From Wolfiporia cocos (lineage: Eukaryota; Basidiomycota; Agaricomycetes; Polyporales; Phaeolaceae), in assembly GCA_029448655.1 (NCBI GenBank), contig JACCLO010000001.1, positions 558,001 to 622,000 of the forward strand: a stretch of DNA of 64,000 nucleotides, in the 5' to 3' direction. The notes beneath the pieces are model-generated. The model did not search any database. It was not told the DNA's origin and saw only the letters and a list, made by a program, of their open reading frames with translations. The position numbers were made by a program, and so were the translations under genes. This document shows positions 10,363 through 21,963 of this stretch, piece after piece. Numbering within the stretch: the first letter of the stretch is position 1; each line of letters starts with the position of its first letter.

Positions 10363-13300
10363 TAAAGGGGTCGCGCTTGTAGTACACTTTCGGTTGTGTA
10401 GGATCAACATCGTCTCGATATTGGGGCCAATCATCGGGCCAGACACACGTGTCTGAGTCCCAATCTGGCGAGTCAGGGTCGAAGACGGCTATAGTCTGCC
10501 GTGTTCCGCCGAGTCTAGTTGATCGGCGAAGGGGTTGATTTGGATCGGTACTAAGAGCCGAATATTTTGCCTTGTACTCGTCCAGAATCTCCTTAGTGTT
10601 AGCCAGGTGTTCCTCGATTTCCCATGTGTCTTCCGCAGGTCCGGTGCCTTTCCAATGGATAAGGTATTCCCACCGGCCGCGTCGGTTACGATGGTCGAGA
10701 ATGGCTTCCACTTCCCATTCTTCCGGGTCTTCCATTTCCATTGGCCTGTCGGCCGCTGGGGGATGACTTTTCTGACCTTCGATGGTTGATTCCTTGTACA
10801 TGACCAGTTTTGAAGCATGGAACACAGGGTGGTAAGCCCTATATTGTGCGTCCATGTACACCTTGAACGTTACCGGTCCCAATTTCTCCGTGATTCGGAA
10901 TGGGCCGATGTAGCGAGGGGCTAGACTTCTTTCGGTGTCTTGCCAACTTCGCACGTCCACGAGTACTTTGTCGCCCACTTTGAAGGGAACGACTTGCTTC
11001 TTTTGATCATAGTACCAGGACCATCTTTCGGCTGCAATTTTCATTGCCGCCTTAGCTTTCTCTTGTGCAGAGAACCGTGTGTTCGCAATTTCTACTAAGT
11101 CTTTGTTTCGACTTGGTTCGAAACTGCTTGGTCCTGCAATAGGATGACGACCTAATTCCACCAGGAACGGAGATTCCTTGGTAGTTTCGCTGGCTGCATT
11201 ATTGTACGCAAATTCCGCTGTCGGCAGGAACTCCGACCAGTTATCTTTTTGGTACGTGTTAATATAGCACCGTAGATACTGTTCGAGTATTTGATTCACT
11301 CGTTCGGTTTGTCCGTCTGCCTGCGGATGGTACGCAGTAGTCATCGACCTTTGAATTCCCAGCAGGGTGCACCATTCACCAAATAGTTTTGAGGCAAATT
11401 GTGTCCCTCTGTCCGATACTATCTGTTTCGGCAACCCATGTAAGGGATATACCTTTTGATAGAGTATTGTAGCTAGGTCTTTCGTTGAGAAGGTGTTTTC
11501 TATTGGGAAGAACCTTGCTCTTTTGGTCAACCGATCCACTACGACCATGATCGCGTCATGCATTCCCGATGGGGGTAGCTGTGTAATCAGGTCTATTGTC
11601 ACCACTTCCCACGGGCCTGACGGCACCGGTAAGGGTTGCAGGGGGCCGTACGGCTTCTGCGGGTGGTTCTTCATACGTTGGCATGTGTCACATCCGTCTA
11701 CGTATTTTTTGACGTAAACGAACATTCCGGGCCACCAATAGTTGCGGCTTAGCAATTCGTACGTCTTGTAACGTCCGAAATGCCCAGCTGACTTGTGATC
11801 GTGATGATACTCGACCACTTGCCGTCTGATATCCGCTGGTGTAGCTGGAACGTAGACTTTGCCTCTTCGGAGGAGTAACCCTCCTTCGTAGTTCCATTCT
11901 GATAGGTCTTTTTTGAATTCACGAGGGCCGGATGAGAGCAGCTCCTTGTAATCCTTTGTGACCTTGTCGTCTAGCAACGCTTTGCGAATCTCTCGGAGTA
12001 TCGATTCGTCTTCCGATTGTGGGGCAGCATGGGAGGTATCAAGAGCCATTTCCATGTACTCTTGCTCGAACCACTCAGGTTTCAGAAGAACCTGATCGCG
12101 ATTATCGAGATCCACCCCCTCCTCATGGTCTGGCCGCCTGGACAGAGGATCCGCGGTTAGCATTGTTTTGCCAGGTTTGTGCTTCATTTGGAAGTTGAAG
12201 CGTGAGAGGTACAGTGCCCAACGGGCTTGTCGTCTTGTCAGTTTTTGCGCCGTTTTGAAATAGGTCAGGTTGAGATGATCTGACCATATCTCGAATTTTT
12301 CAGGGTGTCCCTCTAGGTAGTGTTGCCACTCCTCTAGAGCCCTGATGACAGCCAACATTTCCTTGTCGTAGATCTCGTAGTTCCTTTCCGGGGCACTTAG
12401 CGATTTGCTATAGTACGCCACGGGGTGGAATTTTTTATCCGTAGGATCTAACTGAGATAGTACTGCTCCGGTAGCGAAGTCTGATGCATCTGTTTCTACG
12501 CGGAAAGGCTGATTGTGCGACGGAATTCGAAGCACGGGCGCTTTGGTAAATGCTTCCTTTAGGGTTTGGAAAGCATTTTCCTGCTCGGCGTCCCAATGCC
12601 AAGCTTCTGACTTTTTGGTCAGCATGGTGAGTGGTTTGGCTATTTTTGAGAAGCCTTCTATGAATCGCCTGTAGAAGTTGGCAAATCCAAGGAAAGCTTG
12701 AACCTCTTTGACCTTAGTAGGTCTAGGCCAGTCCTGAACTCCGGCGTACTTCTTTGGATCCATCATGATGTTACCGTCGGATATGATCATTCCTAGGTAT
12801 TCGATGGAAGATTGTTCAAAAAAGCACTTTTCGGGCTTCGCATACAAGTCCGAGTCCTTCAGGGTTTGTAGAACCCCTTTGGTAAGTCGCCGATGTTCCT
12901 CCATATCATTCCCGAAAATCAAGATGTCATCTAGGTAGACAACCACCTTGCCGGTGCGAATGAACGGTGCGAGGATAGAATTCATCATCGCTTGGAACGT
13001 TGCGGGGGCATTGCAGAAACCGAAATACATTACCGTTGCCTCGTATAGTCCACGGTGTGTAATAAACGCCGTCTTCCATTCGTCACCTTCCTTGATGCGG
13101 ACATTGTTATATCCCCATCTAAGGTCAATTTTGGTGAAAATGGTCGCATGGGACAATTGATCGATGAGATCATCGATCCGAGGTATCGGATAACGATTTT
13201 TCACGGTTATTTCGTTTAGCCTCCTGTAATCGACAACCATCCTCAGTCCTCCGTCCTTTTTATGGACAAAGAAGACCGGGGATGCCATTGGACTTTCGGA

Positions 13301-14272
13301 TGGTCGAATGTAACCCTTCCGTAGTTCGGTGTCTATCCACTCATCCAAGCTATTACGCTCTTGGGGAGACATTTTGTATGGTTTTACCGGGGGAGGAAGC
13401 TGCGCATCTGGTTCAAGCACTATGGCGTGATCCCAGGGCTTCCGTTCCGGCATCCTCTCTGACGCCTTTTGTGAGAACACCGTTGGCCCATACTCTTGGT
13501 ATTGTTCGGGCACTAACGATCGCCATTTTTCAATGTCTATCGGTGGTGTGTTTTCCTCATGGTCGTCTGCTTCGTCGAGGTCTTTGTCAAGTACCTCAGC
13601 TACCAACTGTGTCAGCAGGTTCATTTCTTCGTCGTCAAGGGTTGCCACCCAAGCGATCAAAGGGTTTTCGGGGTCCTCCTCTCCTAATATGTCCACGGGA
13701 GTGTCCCAAATCGAATTTACTTCGATGATTTCCTTTTCTGGGAGTTCAACTGCTTCCTCCTCAGAAGGGCGGTTACCCTTTTTTCTGGCGTAAGGTTGGT
13801 CGTGTGTACAGCGTGCATATTCCATTTCTCCTTTCCTCCAGTCAAAGGTAGGATTGTGGAGTCGCAACCAGTCATAGCCAAGGATTAGGTCTGGTTCTAG
13901 GTGCATGACCGTCAGACCTATTTTTTCCTTGTGTGTGCCATGTTGCATAAATGCTTTTACTGATTGCGTTAAGCGGCCGGCAACGTTTTCTGTTCCGTCT
14001 GCGTTTGTAACTGTAATGGGAAATGCTAGTTTGTCGGTGACCAGCTTATGTTTATCGACCAATCGTTGTGATATGACCGATATGGTTGCACCGCTGTCGA
14101 TTAAAGCCAGAGCCTGCACTTTTTGCCCATATACCCAGAGTGTTACTTCGACACGGAATGATCGAGCGAAGTCGCGCGCATCGTTGCCAAAAATGTGATA
14201 CATTGACTCGAATACACTCTTTACAGCGGGTACGGGACTAAAACTACATGGGAGCACAAGTGGGCAGGTCAT
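10363..14272 (-). pseudogene. pol: Family-1 pol polyprotein: protease, RT, RNase H, integrase, chromodomain (interrupted)
   Basis: The frame opens at ATG 14272-14270, which shares its A with the gag stop (TGATG). In order it holds protease (ALIDSGATIS), RT (VVYLDDILIFG), RNase H (ETDASDFATG), and integrase with the HHCC finger (HHDH...CDTCQRMK) and DDE residues in TIDLITQL, VSDRGTQF and TERVNQ. The GPF/Y module (APRYIGPF) and a chromodomain (EEWEVEAILDHR...HWKGTG) follow. About 1300 codons are open without a stop until the solo LTR-D, beyond which the dUTPase follows at 9233-9755. Product sites: virus-like particle for RT, nucleus for integrase; the chromodomain would guide integration to modified histones. 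Confidence 0.92.
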
Positions 14273-16509
14273 CACATGTGCTCGGTGGGAAAACCCGAGG
14301 CAGAGCTTCCGTAGATGCCCAGGGTGTTTGCGGAGTCGGCTATCCGCTTGCGAAGCCAGGGCAGATGTGTCCTGATGGAGTCGCCCGACGGTGTAGGCGC
14401 AGTCGAAGTCGAACCAGTCGACTGGGTCTGGACGGGGCTGGTGCTTTCTGCCGATCGCACCGGGCTCCCGCTTTTCTCCTCATCGCTGATGCGCGTAGTG
14501 GGGGCCAGAGGAACCACCTCTGGTTGGTTCGGAACGTTGGTCCGGATGGTCCCTACGGTGGCTTGGGGGGACTCATCTTCGTCGTCAGTCACCAGTTCCT
14601 GGGTGCTGACAATTCGGACCTTGTATTTTTTCTTCGGGTCCAATTTCTTCTGGCCCGACTGTTGCGTTCCGCTCGACGAGCCTGTCGGCTTCGTCGTTCC
14701 GCTTCCACTACTGGCCGGCTTGGCTTCTTTCGGCTTGTTCTTAGGGTTCTCAGGACAGTCGCCCCATTTGTGTTGTCCAGGGTGCTTGCGACAGTCCTTC
14801 CCGTAAGAGCCGGTTTCCTTTGCCTTGCCTTTGCCTTTGTCATCAGCCTTGGCAGGCTTTGACGTAGCTTTGTCGGCGGTCTTGCCAGACCCCGACGACT
14901 CCTTCCTTTTTTCTTCCTCAAAGATCTTGCCTTTGAGCTTATCCGGGTATTGCCTCTTATAGAGGTCGATGGCCATATCGAGGTATACCTCCCAGTCGGT
15001 CGGCATTGTAAAGCCGGGGACCGATTCTAAGGTAGCGAGGGTTTCTCGCACCTTTTCCGGGAGTATCCGTTTGATGTGGCTGAACAACGTCTTGTTGTCA
15101 GTCTTGGCCAGGCGAGCCAGGGTCCTGAGCTTCTGTGCCCAAGAGAAGAAGTCCGATTGGAGCTTCTTTTTCCCTTCGTCTCCGAAGTACCCTTCAATCT
15201 CCTTTTCGGCAATCTCTTTGTCCGTCTTCTTGCCGTACACCTTCTCGATTGTTTCCGCAAACGTTTTCCAGGTGTGCCCCGAGGTTTGTCCGGCGGCGAT
15301 TTTATCAACTACCGGTGACATGTACTGGTAGGCCTCGCCCGTGAGTCGTAGCAGGGCTTGGCGAACCTTGTCTTCCTCGAGGGTTACCTTGGCGTCCGCG
15401 AAATACATGCCCATTTTTTGGATCCACTCTTTCGACGAGATGGAGTCCTTGGGGCCCGAGAATTTGGGCGGCTGAGTCGGTTTGGTCTGTTGGAAGTTGA
15501 CCGTTGTGGCGGCTGCTGTCGCGGCTGCCGGTGCGTTTTTTAGAGCGGTTAACTCCGCTTCGAGTTGGTCAATTCTATTAATTAGTGCCGTGACCTGGGC
15601 ACCGCTGGGTCCCGCGGTTGGGACTGCCGGACGCTTTTGCAGTACTGCGATATCTTTTTCTATGCGGACGAATCGATTTTCGGAAAGGGTATCCAATTGT
15701 TGCCGCAAACTCTCCGCTTCCTCTAGTGCTTCGATTCTATTTTGAAGCACCTGGTTGTGACTCCGAATCTGGTTGGTCTTGTTCCAGACCATTTCCATAT
15801 CCGTGTCTACCCAGCTTTTGTATGCCGCGAGGTTGCTGTAGAGATGGTTCTTGGCTTGGTACAGCGCCTCCCTGTAAGCTTCTTTTCCCACCTGCAGAAC
15901 TGCGTCTGGGGCGGCCACTTCCAGAGTGCGCTGCAGCCTTCCCATCAATTCATTTTTGCTCCTTTCCGGCTGCGCGACTATTTCCAGGGTTCCCCTTTCA
16001 TAGGAGGGGAGGAGATCGGGGAGCGACCCAAATAGGGGCTCCGAGTCGATTGGTTCCTCCTGTCGTGGAGTCTCGCTGCCTTCGGGGGTGATGACTGCTC
16101 GGCGTGCGGGTGTTTCCGGGTTGAAGAGCCTGGCGGCTCTCGTGCGTGGCGACGCTTCTTCCTGGGATTACCAGTGGACGTCACCGTAGTAGACTATGAG
16201 GTCCGACAGGGGAATGGCGGTGCAATAGTTGTCCCACCTCCACCACGATATGTGGTTCCTGGTCGAATCTTCCCCATAGTACTTGATGTACGCCGTGTGG
16301 TTTACGTTCAGGAATGGGCGCACATGCGCCAGAATTGAGTTGAAGGAGGTGACACTCCCCCTAACTCTGATGCCGAATACGACTCGCAGGTAGTCCATCA
16401 AGCAGGTTTGCTCTCCGGGCCACGCGTGCTTGCCGACGGCGGGGTGGTAGGCCGTAGCCACCTTGTGGGTGTTGTACAAAGCGCCTTGGACGATTGTGTA
16501 AGACACCAT
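14272..16509 (-). pseudogene. gag: Family-1 gag with in-frame TAA
   Basis: The likely start is ATG at 16509 (MVSYTIVQGALYNTHK, context gcaATGg). An in-frame TAA at 16170-16168 follows GDVHW, and the same frame then stays open to TGA at 14274-14272. The part after the TAA holds a coiled-coil N region, an alanine linker, and the capsid-like retrotransposon gag domain (PPKFSGPKDSISSKEWIQKM... YGKKTDKEIAEKEIEGYFG). A basic tail with an irregular Cys/His cluster (CRKHPGQHKWGDC) follows. The copy at 24551-26788 carries the same TAA, whereas 42331-43132 has TAC there. The stop may be a lesion shared by sister copies, a recoded stop, or the end of a separate small ORF. Confidence 0.8.
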
Positions 16510-16559
16510 TGCTGGACAGTATTCGTCAGCTTGAGTTATTTTCTTCCTTAAACGATAAT

Positions 16560-16655
16560 TCAAGAAAAAAGTGCCTTTTCAGGACTTAAGTGCCTTTTCA
16601 GGACTTTTTGCAATCAATGCCATGCACCAAAAAAAATGCCTTTTCAGGACTTTCT
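16560..16655 (-). repeat. three copies of a 15-bp motif between preGag and gag
   Basis: The minus-strand motif AGTCCTGAAAAGGCA occurs three times in about 90 bp between the preGag stop and the gag start, with short A/T-rich spacers. The same three-copy arrangement lies at 26845-26935 and 42185-42272. It may act in translation of gag from the downstream ORF or as an internal promoter; neither is shown. Confidence 0.8.
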
Positions 16656-16660
16656 ATCTA

Positions 16661-17466
16661 CTACAACTGGGGTTTGCCGAGGTCGAAGTTGAGACCGCTA
16701 TGTACTAAATGTGTCTTTAAGTACGTAACGTGCTGTTTCACGTCCAGATCTCCAAAAACGTGCTCCACCCTCCTGAGATATTTTTCGAGGCGGCGGAGGT
16801 CTTCGTTCTTCATGGAGTCCTGACGGACCCTTTGCTCCAGGTGTGTGGAGAGATCGTCGAAGTCGGTGACGAGGGTGCTATTATCGGGGCCGTGGTGGTT
16901 GCGTCGGGGACTTTCCAAAGCCGGAAAAGGTTCTTGTGGGCGGCGTTCATCTGTTTGTCGACGTCCAAGAACCAGTCCCACTTCTTTTCCGTGCAGTGGA
17001 CGTCCCTGGGGTTTGCAAGTCCCCGCTTCTCGATCCACTCGGCCGGCATCCTAAGCTCCTCCACTCTCTCTAACAGCGACTTCTTTGGGGGCTCAATTCG
17101 CTCCCGAAGACTCCTCACCATTCTCTCTTCCTCAACCCTCTTCCTGGCTGCCTCGGCGATTAGCTGATCCAGGCTTTGCTTCTGGATCCGAGCCTCGAGC
17201 TTCTCCTTCTGTCGGAGGAGCTTGTTGAGCTTCTTTCGCCTGATGTCGTCGAGGGCGGCCTCGTGGTTGACCCTTCGGATCTCCTCTGGGTCGGGGTTTG
17301 GCTTCTTGTAGAAGACGTCTTTGCCCTTTCGGGACTTTCCTCGCTTTGGGGCTGTGACCGCGGAGATGCGGTCTTCGAGCGATTTAGAGGCGGCAATGTG
17401 CCATTCCTCGCGCTCCCCCGTAGCGGCGTTTCTCGGGGTAACCGTGAAACGTGGTGCTTTCGGCAT
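16661..17466 (-). pseudogene. Family-1 preGag ORF, frameshifted copy
   Basis: The start ATG at 17466 begins MPKAPRFTVTPRNAATG. The frame matches the intact copies at 26944-27759 and 41364-42179 until about 16885. There, roughly 10 bp are missing relative to the others (around APIIAKFTALITDF), which shifts the frame. The C-terminal part (DFDDLSTHLEQRVRQDSM... to GKPQL) continues in another frame to TAG at 16661. No known family was recognised. See the intact copy at 41364 for domains. Confidence 0.85.
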
Positions 17467-18167
17467 GACTACGTAAAAAGAAGTCTAAGTAAGCTATTCT
17501 AGTGGAAATCACGCGGTCTTCTGTCGGGGCTTATCGTCGCTTCTTGATGTGTCGTGCGCTTATCCTCCGGCGTCAATGGGCGCTCCGCCCTCGACCGGAG
17601 TTAGTGTCGGCGACTGGATTGCGTCTCTCTCACGCTACCAGGTGGGGGATACAGCAGGTCGTCTTCCCTTGACGCCTGGGAATGCAGGATTTGGGGTATT
17701 ACACCCCGCATGTGCCCACGCCTCACTCCAGTTAGGTGGCTGCCAGTGTTTAAACCAAACCCATGCCCTGAGGGACTTAGAGGGCGCCAAGGCCAGAACT
17801 CCATCGTTCTGAAGCCGTATCGGCATCGGTTTTAGGCAGGGCAACTCGTGCCCACCATCCCAACTCTAAATAGAGTGGCCCCTGTACGCCTGGGGATAGG
17901 CGAGAAGGTCGTCTCCGGCCCGGTCAAGAGTTTACACCGTTGCCATCGATTCCCAACATATGGGGAAAGGCTTGGCAGCCAGTCCCCTGGTTCCGCTTAA
18001 GCCTACGGTCCGGCTATTTGCCCGAAGGCGGTGATCCCCCAGAGCCCACTAAGGATACCCCGCTGCCTGGCGGCAAGTAGGGGTGCGCAGACGGCGACTA
18101 AAACCCCTAAGAAGAAAAAATCCCGGACCCTCAAAGAGGGCGGGGGCGAAAGCGAGTTCTATTCATA
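17467..18167 (-). other. Family-1 5' leader (about 700 nt)
   Basis: A non-coding leader between the 5' LTR-B and preGag, nearly identical in the copies at 27760-28459 and 40659-41363. It holds the self-primer site beside the LTR and a hairpin at 17693-17707 (GGGGT-GTAAT-ACCCC on the minus strand). Several short upstream ATGs would hinder simple scanning to preGag. No splice sites could be assigned with confidence. Confidence 0.75.
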
Positions 18168-18786
18168 TAACACAAGATAACACTTACTTGTAATAGTTGC
18201 TTGGTTTGCTGGTTAGGCAGGATAGTAGTAAGAGTTAAGCAGGATACGTGGAGTGGTTAACTCGTAGTATGAATGTAATGAATAGAACTGAGGCAATAGC
18301 GCTCAGCAAGTCTAGTATATATACATGATAAATAAGACCCCTAACAGTCTTATTAGATAATACTAATGTCCGTATTCGTATGTACAAGTCCCCAGGTACC
18401 TAAGTACTTAGTAATATACGATAAATACATATGCCGATCAAAACCGGGATATAGAAAGGCGGCGTAGGCCGCACGAATGGCGTTTTGCGCTCTTGTCATT
18501 ACAAAGACGGGGCGTGACCAAAGCCCGGTCCGCTGACGTTTATACGCTGACTGCTTCCGGACAGAACGTCCGATTGGCTAGAACTAGACATGTGACTGAT
18601 GGTAACCACTAGTGATAAGATAAGACCGTCGTTACGGGAGATAACGCGGCCATCATTCGGCACGTATGTAACCGTTAACTTATGAACCAGATAAGCTAGT
18701 TATTGGTCTAGAAAGTCGTAGATAATTCGTAGAATTGCCGGAAAAATAGTAAGAAATATAGGGAAACTAGGAGAATTCTTGTGACA
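18168..18786 (-). repeat. LTR-B, 5' LTR of the full-length family-1 element
   Basis: 619 bp, minus strand start TGTCACAAGAATTC and end CTTGTGTTA. The TATA box (CATGTATATATA) lies near 18318-18326. The putative transcript start AGTTCTATTCA about 34 bp downstream is complementary to the primer site after the LTR. It is the same length as the LTR at 40040-40658. Confidence 0.92.
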
Positions 18787-19195
18787 CGTGTACGAGTTTC
18801 TTATCGATGACGCTTATTGATGCACCGGTGTCGATTAATGCCATGGCGTTTACTTTCTTTCCATATACCCACAGTTCCACTTCGATAGAGAACGATTTAT
18901 TGTCGTCTCGAGAATCGTTTCCATGTACATTATACAAAGTGAAAAATTTCAATGCGAGCGGGTCAGGCGAAAAGCATTTTACAGGAGGGGCACGTGTAGC
19001 TAGTGTCCTTGTCCTCCGGGCAAAGTCCATTGCCGAGTTACCGAATATGCCGAGATGGGATACCGGGTGACGTACAACCGCCTTATCTTCCCACAAGATA
19101 AGGGGTCCTTGTGAAGCCCCTTCGTAGGGGTGCTCTTCTTCGGGGAGCTGTATGCTCCCAGTCGCTGCGGGGCTGGTGCATTCTTCACAAGACAT
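18787..19195 (-). pseudogene. pol: Family-2 pol N-terminal segment with protease
   Basis: From ATG 19195-19193 (MSCEECTSPAATG) the minus frame runs through HLGIFGNSAMDFARR to the aspartic protease motif ALIDTGASISVIDKKLV, where the family-1 element is inserted. The ATG lies 8 nt before the gag TGA at 19187-19185, in the +1 frame. The continuation lies at 8199-8618. The protease would cut Gag and Pol in the particle. The plus copy at 51903 has ACG where this ATG stands, so start selection may differ between copies. Confidence 0.85.
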
Positions 19196-21748
19196 CTTCG
19201 AGACGTGTAGTGGGGGCGAGGGGAACCGAAAGGGTCCCGACTGTGGCGACGGTGGTGGCGGGGGCCGAGGATCCTGCTGAGCTTGAGTCAGCCGTGACTT
19301 CTTCCCAAATGTATCGGGCACGATACGTCTTGCCATCCGCGGGGGGCGCCGAGTACGGCTTCTTGCCAGAAGCCTGTCCCTTTCCACTACCCAAAGGAGC
19401 AGCGGACCTCTTGTCAGAAGCTGCCGCATCCTTCGCCCTTTGTTGTTCGGCTCGCTGAGCGGCAGGCACGAACGTTCCCGCAGCTTTGTCCGCGGCAAGC
19501 TTAGGACACTTGTTGAAGTAGTGTCCCGTCTGCTTGCAGTAAGTGCAGACGGCGTTGGCGGTGTCGGCGGGGGCTTTGGCGGGCGCCTTTCCCTTGTCCT
19601 TCTTTTTCTCCGACTTCTTCGCAGAAGCGGAGGACATCTCCTTCTTTTCGGCAGGGGCCGAGTCCTTCTTGCCGGCCTTCTCGAAGATCGAGCCCTTGAT
19701 CTTGTCTGGATATGACGTTTGGTACATTTCCAGAGCAAAGTCGATGAGGGGCTCGATGTCAGTCGGGGCCTTGAAGAACGGGGTTTTGCCGAGGACGTTC
19801 AAGGTGTCCTTAACCTTTTCGGGGAGTGTTTCGGTGAACTCCCACACCAGGGTCTCGTTGGCGGTTTCCGATAGGCGACCGAGGGTACGGAAACGCTCGC
19901 AGTAGTTGAAGTAATTCGACTCGGCGAGCTCCTTGCCCTTGGCGCTATAGTAACCATGGATATCCTTCTTTGCGATTTCCTTGTCCGTCATCTTACCGTA
20001 TTGGACCATCACTGATTTAGTGAAGTCCTCCCATGTACCGAGGGGTTCGCCGTTTCCTGCCTTTTTGATAAGAGGCGAGAAGAACTTGTAGGCGTCCCCT
20101 GTTACTCGGAACAGGGCAGTGGTGATGCGGTCGTGGTCGTCGTAAACTCGGAGGGTGCCGAAGTAGAGACCCATCTTCTCCACCCATTCCTGTGCGGTCA
20201 CCTTTCCAGATGACCCGGAGAATTCTGGGGGAGGGGGGATTTTCAGGTTTTGAGGCAGACCTGGAATCTGCGGGGCGACGGCTGCTGCAGCAGCGGCTGC
20301 AGCTTGTGCGGCGGCAGCGGCCTCGGCTGCACGGGCTTGAGCATTGCCGGGGGTCGGTGCGGGTTCTTCCGGGGGCGTGCGGACACCGGGAGGGTTGGGA
20401 ACGGAGGGATTCTTGCGGCTCCTCCGAAGTTCTTCCTCAACCTTCTCCATACGCTCGGCGAACGCATCCTCGAGGTCGTCGAGCCGAGACCGGTAATCCT
20501 TCCGGAGCTCTTTCTCCATTGCGGAGAACTTGGCGGTGTACTCCTGTCGGAGTTCCTTGCCGAGGTCCACCATAGTGGACACAACCTCGTTGCGGACCGA
20601 GTTGACCGCTTCGTGTAGCTCGTCTTGGGCCTTATGTTCGATTGCCCTGGATTGCCCAGCCAGGGAGTCGATTTTGTCATGGATTCGCTCCAGACGCGCG
20701 TGCACCATTCGGCCGAGGGTGTCGACCTTGTCGTGGCTGATTGCCGCACTTCGTTGTACGGCGGCGTCGAGGATTGCCCCATGCAGGGGGGCATCCACCT
20801 TGTGTTGTTCCTCCTCTGGGAGGTAAGCCTTGAGGCCCCTCTCGACCTCGTCGTTGGTTCGGCGGACCGGCCCTGAGAATTCCATGACGAGGGCCGTGAC
20901 GGACCCAATTGGTCGGGTGTAACGGGCCGGCGGGTATCCGGGAATAGGCGTACCCGGACACGTTCCCATGGGGTTGGATGGGGATTCCCTTTGTGGGGGA
21001 ACTTCCTCTCCTTCGTCTTCCTCTTCTTCTTCTTCCTCTTCCTCGCTTAGGTGCTCCAAGGTCACCAGGGGTTGAGTCCCTGAGGGCCCTGCTACCGGGG
21101 TCACCGTGTCACAGAATTCCCAGTGGGGGGTTCTACATTCCTTCGCTATAGGTATTATAGGCGCCGCTAGGTGCGCGCGCGCTTCCCTGATCCTCAGCCA
21201 CCTCCAGCGCCCGTCCAGGACTCTATTTAGATCATCTGACCATAGGTTAGCGCTGTAGGGTAGCGCGCACCTTAGGTACTCACGTTAGGGTCACACCGTC
21301 ACATGTCGTTACAGGTAGCTACATTATCATGTGCCCTCTTAGTTACTGCGCACAGGCCGCGACTTTAGGGCGACCATTACTGGTCAGCTCCCCATGTATA
21401 AGTACGACAAGATGGGGACTTACTTCCCCATCTTTAGGATTCTCGACAACTGAGCTTAGGCTCCTCTCTCATCTGTCTCTGTGTGCGTCTCTGCCCCGGG
21501 GGCCCTCATCCTCTTGCTTGACTGTGTGCTAAGTCGACTACGCCGTCGTACACAAGGGATGTCATAGCTCCCACGTTGCCTCTGCGACAGGCCTCTGGCC
21601 GGTTGGTACACCGCCTTGTAGGCGTGTTAGGGACTCCCCTGTAGCCAGGGTCCCACAGAGCTGTGAGTCTGTGTCACACCGGGCCTTCTGAGTGGAGGCG
21701 CATCTTGCGGGGAGCGAGGGGAGTGCTGACGGAGGAGGTGGAAGACAT
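19185..21748 (-). pseudogene. gag: Family-2 gag interrupted by solo LTR-F
   Basis: The start is ATG 21748-21746 (MSSTSSVSTPLAPRKM in the intact copy). After about 24 codons the solo LTR at 21107-21676 interrupts it, and the rest runs from 21106 to TGA at 19185. The product has an acidic N region, a long coiled-coil-like region (DELHEAVNSVRNEV... EFRAERMEKVEEELRR), an alanine-rich linker, a gag capsid-like domain (PPPEFSGSSGKVTAQEWVEKM) and a CCHC zinc knuckle CTYCKQTGHYFNKC. It is nearly the same as 49970-51961. Without the LTR the frame would be open. Confidence 0.88.
21107..21676 (+). repeat. Solo LTR-F
   Basis: 570 bp from TGTCACAGAATTCCC to GTGAGTCTGTGTCA with a perfect target duplication caccg (21102-21106 and 21677-21681). 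It is distantly related to LTR-A: both share GCGCGCTACCCTACAGCGCTAA-like blocks, the box GCGCACAGGCC and TTTAGGGCG upstream of the TATA-like CATGTATAAG near 21394-21402. No internal region remains. Confidence 0.92.
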
Positions 21749-21963
21749 TTTGTGAATCTGTTTGTGACGAATGTTAGTTCCGGTTACTCATTGTCTTAGA
21801 TTCTTTAAGAAGGGATTTTAGTTTGAAAGCTGCAACTTTCGTTATAGATCACACTCGCACTCTATTTCAGAGTTAAAAGACGATAGTATTTTCTACTATA
21901 CAGTCGCGAGTATATCCTCTTCTACCGAAGTAGTTGAGGGCCCTGCCACCTTGTCAGGTGGTG

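Larger units (their letters stand above)
8619..18786 (-). mobile_element. Family-1 Gypsy chromovirus, full length, inserted in family-2 pol
   Basis: LTR-B copies at 18168-18786 (5') and 8619-9184 (3', lacking about 45 bp at its start) bound the element, with the perfect target duplication cgtgt outside. The order on the minus strand is leader, preGag ORF (frameshifted), gag (one in-frame TAA), pol and dUTPase. A solo LTR-D (9756-10362) separates chromodomain from dUTPase. The deletion at 9184/9185 removes the polypurine tract and LTR start, so the copy is dead, but most frames remain open. It is the only family-1 copy here with both LTRs and a full gag-pol junction. Confidence 0.9.

Noticed and set aside
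10535..10789. Antisense frames within chromodomain and integrase of pol
   Set aside because: Shadows of the conserved pol frame in all copies, with no own start context or motif.
14248..16091. Long open frames on the plus strand across family-1 gag (for example 204 and 163 codons)
   Set aside because: They are antisense to gag, follow its codon periodicity, and recur only because gag is conserved.
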